7,604 nucleotides of DNA from JBASRP01 sp044866075 (GTDB lineage: Bacteria; Actinomycetota; AC-67), in NCBI GenBank assembly GCA_044866075.1, contig JBIOTQ010000098.1, forward strand, positions 1-7,604, written 5' to 3'. The stretch's first letter is position 1; every line of letters starts with the position of its first letter. Positions 6,206-7,604 of the stretch are shown piece by piece. Both the position numbers and the translations under genes were made by a program. Below the pieces are notes generated by a model, which was not told where the DNA came from, searched no databases, and worked only from the letters and a program-made list of their open reading frames with translations.

Positions 6206-6214
6206 GAGAGGGGG
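6206..6214 (+). promoter_or_regulatory. Ribosome binding site for the Tat-exported protein
   Basis: GAGAGGGGG ends 5 bases before ATG 6220. An in-frame GTG at 6217 is too close to it, and ATG 6215 is followed at once by TGA, so 6220 is chosen. Confidence 0.6.
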
Positions 6215-6219
6215 ATGTG

Positions 6220-6738
6220 ATGTCCGACGAGAACGAATCCGCGCGCGGCTCCGGTATCAGCCGCCGCGAGGCCTTGCGACGTGGCGCCATCGTCGGCGGC
6301 GCGGTCGTGTGGGCCTCTCCGGTCGTCCAGACGATCGGCATGCACAAGGCGTACGCCCAGACCACACCGGCGGTGACCGACATCTCGTTCATCGCGCTGT
6401 TGCTCGAGTGCGGCACCACGACCTACCGCATCAAGTGGGAGACCGACTTCACCGGCGCGCCGGACGAGTGCGGAAACAGCTTCGCGATCGGGAACTGTAA
6501 CCCGAGCGATCTGGGATCGGGGTCGGTCTCCTCGTGTCCCGATGGCGTATCGGCCTCCGTGAACCCGAACGGCTCGGTGACCGTTACGTTCCCGAGCTCG
6601 TGCAACATCACCGACTTCGTCGTCAAGCGCGGTCAGTGCTGCGCCGGACCGGGACAGGCCGGCGAGCCCAGCGTCCCGATCGGCGGCGGGTCGGCCACCT
6701 TCGGGGTCCCGACGTCGAACCAGACCAACTGCGCCTAG
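6220..6738 (+). CDS. Tat-exported, Cys-rich protein of unknown function
   Basis: 172 residues. Residues 1-13 are polar; the twin-arginine motif SRREAL is at 14-19, then a moderately hydrophobic stretch (GAIVGGAVVWASPVV) and a cleavage-like AYA-Q at 44-47, predicting a mature protein of about 126 residues outside the membrane. The mature part contains eight Cys (64, 84, 93, 106, 128, 140, 141, 171), an even number that could form disulfides, with Ser/Thr/Gly/Asn-rich segments (SVSSCPDGVSAS, NPNGSVTVTF) that look beta-rich. I recognise no domain. Tat exports already folded proteins, so any cytoplasmic modification by the upstream PqqD/kinase proteins could precede export; that is inference from gene order only. 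It is the last gene before a strong terminator and lies 88 bases after the kinase-like gene, so it may be part of that operon with some independent control. Confidence 0.8.
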   Translation: MSDENESARGSGISRREALRRGAIVGGAVVWASPVVQTIGMHKAYAQTTPAVTDISFIALLLECGTTTYRIKWETDFTGAPDECGNSFAIGNCNPSDLGSGSVSSCPDGVSASVNPNGSVTVTFPSSCNITDFVVKRGQCCAGPGQAGEPSVPIGGGSATFGVPTSNQTNCA

Positions 6739-6755
6739 AAGACAGCGTCAGGATC

Positions 6756-6800
6756 ATCGAGCCCGGCCACCGGCCGGGCTCGATTCTTCTCCCTTTTGTC
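6756..6800 (+). terminator. Strong intrinsic terminator closing the regulator/PqqD/kinase/Tat unit
   Basis: Perfect 13-bp stem: arm 6756-6768 (core GAGCCCGGCC) pairs with 6772-6784 (GGCCGGGCTC) around a 3-base loop ACC. It is followed by pyrimidine-rich sequence with T-runs (TTCTTCTCCCTTTTGTC). It starts 17 bases after the Tat gene stop, which fits a rho-independent terminator on the + strand. Confidence 0.87.
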
Positions 6801-6992
6801 GCCCCCTATACGAAATGCTCGGCGGTAGGCCATCCGTCCTACGTATCCTGCGGTACGTGGAACGACGTAGGAATAATACGTCAGCCGCACAATGAGGAAC
6901 GCAGTGCAACTCCCCTAGCCTGGCGCCACGCAGAGCGTCCACTCGGCGAGGCAGGCGCGCGTACGAAGCGCGCCGGGGGGTGAAGCAGATCC
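6801..6992. promoter_or_regulatory. Intergenic region with a cluster of ACGT-core repeats upstream of the polysaccharide gene
   Basis: No gene is seen between the terminator and GTG 6993. TCCTACGT (6837-6844) and ACGTAGGA (6865-6872) are perfect 8-bp inverted repeats with a 20-base spacer; GGTACGT (6852-6858) sits between them and ATACGT follows (6876-6881), giving four ACGT cores in about 45 bases. This looks like a possible operator near a promoter, but I cannot assign -35/-10 boxes. The later part (6890-6992) shows nothing clear except the ribosome site of the next gene. Confidence 0.4.
6975..6983 (+). promoter_or_regulatory. Ribosome binding site for the dehydratase/epimerase gene
   Basis: GGGGGGTGA ends 9 bases before GTG 6993. 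An in-frame TGA at 6981-6983 means the protein cannot start farther upstream, so GTG 6993 is the first possible start. Confidence 0.55.
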
Positions 6993-7604
6993 GTGGCTGA
7001 AGACCGGCCCTCCAACGACGATGTTCCCAGCACCCGCACATGGCCGGATCGCATCGTCGAGCGGTTCCGGCGAGATACGCCGCTCGTCGCTCTCGACCTC
7101 GCCGTCGTCTTCTTCGCCTATCTCGCGCCCCTGGTTCTTCGCTTCGACGGCGCCGTTCCCAGTACCTACTGGAGCCGGTTCCGGGTCTTCCTTCCAGCCG
7201 TGATCGTCCTCCACCTCGCGACCAACGCTCTCTTTGGTCTCTACGGAGAGATCTGGCGGTACGCGAGCGTTCAGGAAGCACGACGGGTGATCCTCGCCGC
7301 GCTGTCCGCCGGCGGATTCATCGTGGGCGGCTCGGTGTGGCTGCGCACCGGCGACCGCCTGCTGCCTCTCTCGGTCATGATCCTCGGAACCATCCTCGCG
7401 CTCATGGGCTTCGGAGCGGTCCGCTTCCAGAGCCGCCTGTTCGGTTTCCGCCGCCGCACGACCGAACCCGGTCGCTCACGTGTGCTCATCGTCGGTGCGG
7501 GCGAGGCAGGCGCGATGGTCCTCAAGGACATCCTCCGCAACCCCACCTTGAAGCTCTCCCCCGTCGGGTTCGTCGACGACGACCCGCGCAAGATCGGCCT
7601 GAGG
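6993..7604 (+). CDS. Membrane-anchored nucleotide-sugar dehydratase/epimerase (CapD/WbpM type), 3'-truncated by the window edge
   Basis: 204 codons are visible, open to the window end; the family usually has about 600 residues. After a polar 28-residue N-terminus there are four likely membrane segments at about 31-50, 65-85, 98-117 and 122-142, with RFDG and GLYGEIWRYAS in the positions typical of the family. An Arg-rich turn (FGFRRRTTEPGRSR) then leads to a Rossmann-type nucleotide-binding start, VLIVGAGEAG (164-173), and PVGFVDDDPRKIG (190-202), the hallmark of the CoA-binding-like domain before the catalytic short-chain dehydrogenase domain, which lies beyond the window. Such enzymes make UDP- or dTDP-linked 4,6-dideoxy or epimerised amino sugars for capsule, O-antigen or glycan synthesis at the membrane. 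It probably opens a polysaccharide locus and has its own upstream region after the terminator, so it is a separate transcription unit. The exact sugar substrate cannot be told. Confidence 0.92.
   Translation, partial: MAEDRPSNDDVPSTRTWPDRIVERFRRDTPLVALDLAVVFFAYLAPLVLRFDGAVPSTYWSRFRVFLPAVIVLHLATNALFGLYGEIWRYASVQEARRVILAALSAGGFIVGGSVWLRTGDRLLPLSVMILGTILALMGFGAVRFQSRLFGFRRRTTEPGRSRVLIVGAGEAGAMVLKDILRNPTLKLSPVGFVDDDPRKIGLR

Noticed and set aside
1..7604. tRNA or rRNA genes, CRISPR arrays, insertion sequences
   Set aside because: No cloverleaf, regularly spaced repeats, terminal inverted repeats or transposase motifs were seen on either strand.

Overview
The window is GC-rich (roughly two-thirds G+C by eye in the genes) and every supported gene is on the + strand. 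An EF-G-like GTPase of the type found as a second EF-G in actinobacteria, two NarL/LuxR-type response regulators, GTG starts and strong third-position G/C use suggest an actinomycetote. The phylum call is an inference from gene style; nothing here fixes a genus.

Layout: (1) 1-1962, 3' part of an EF-G-like translational GTPase gene. (2) 1963-2254, a lower-GC intergenic stretch with nested inverted repeats that probably holds the promoter of the next unit. (3) 2255-6738, a compact gene set: response regulator lacking its phospho-acceptor Asp; intact response regulator; two PqqD-like small proteins; a possible 19-residue ORF; a protein with the HPr-kinase-like fold but no P-loop; an intact HPr-kinase-like protein; and a Tat-exported protein with eight Cys. 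Coding overlaps or tiny gaps link the genes from the second regulator to the second kinase-like gene, and a strong intrinsic terminator (6756-6800) closes the set. (4) 6801-6992, an intergenic region with a cluster of ACGT motifs. (5) 6993-7604, the 5' part of a membrane-anchored nucleotide-sugar dehydratase/epimerase gene of the CapD/WbpM type, which suggests that a polysaccharide locus starts here.

The central set is the point of interest. It consists of three tandem paralogue pairs (regulators, PqqD-like proteins, HprK-like proteins). In two pairs one member has lost its catalytic residues: the receiver Asp is Gly, and the kinase GKS is ALI, with His and the acidic pair also lost. PqqD-like proteins usually present peptides to modifying enzymes, and HprK-related kinases accompany PqqD-like proteins in some RiPP and HPr-rel-A type loci. 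No radical SAM enzyme, lasso cyclase or B2 protease is visible here. A working hypothesis is a regulated peptide- or protein-modification system whose product could be the Tat protein (modified and folded in the cytoplasm, then exported) or a small peptide, possibly tied to the adjacent polysaccharide locus. The homologies and the lost residues are read from the sequence; the biochemical role is inference.
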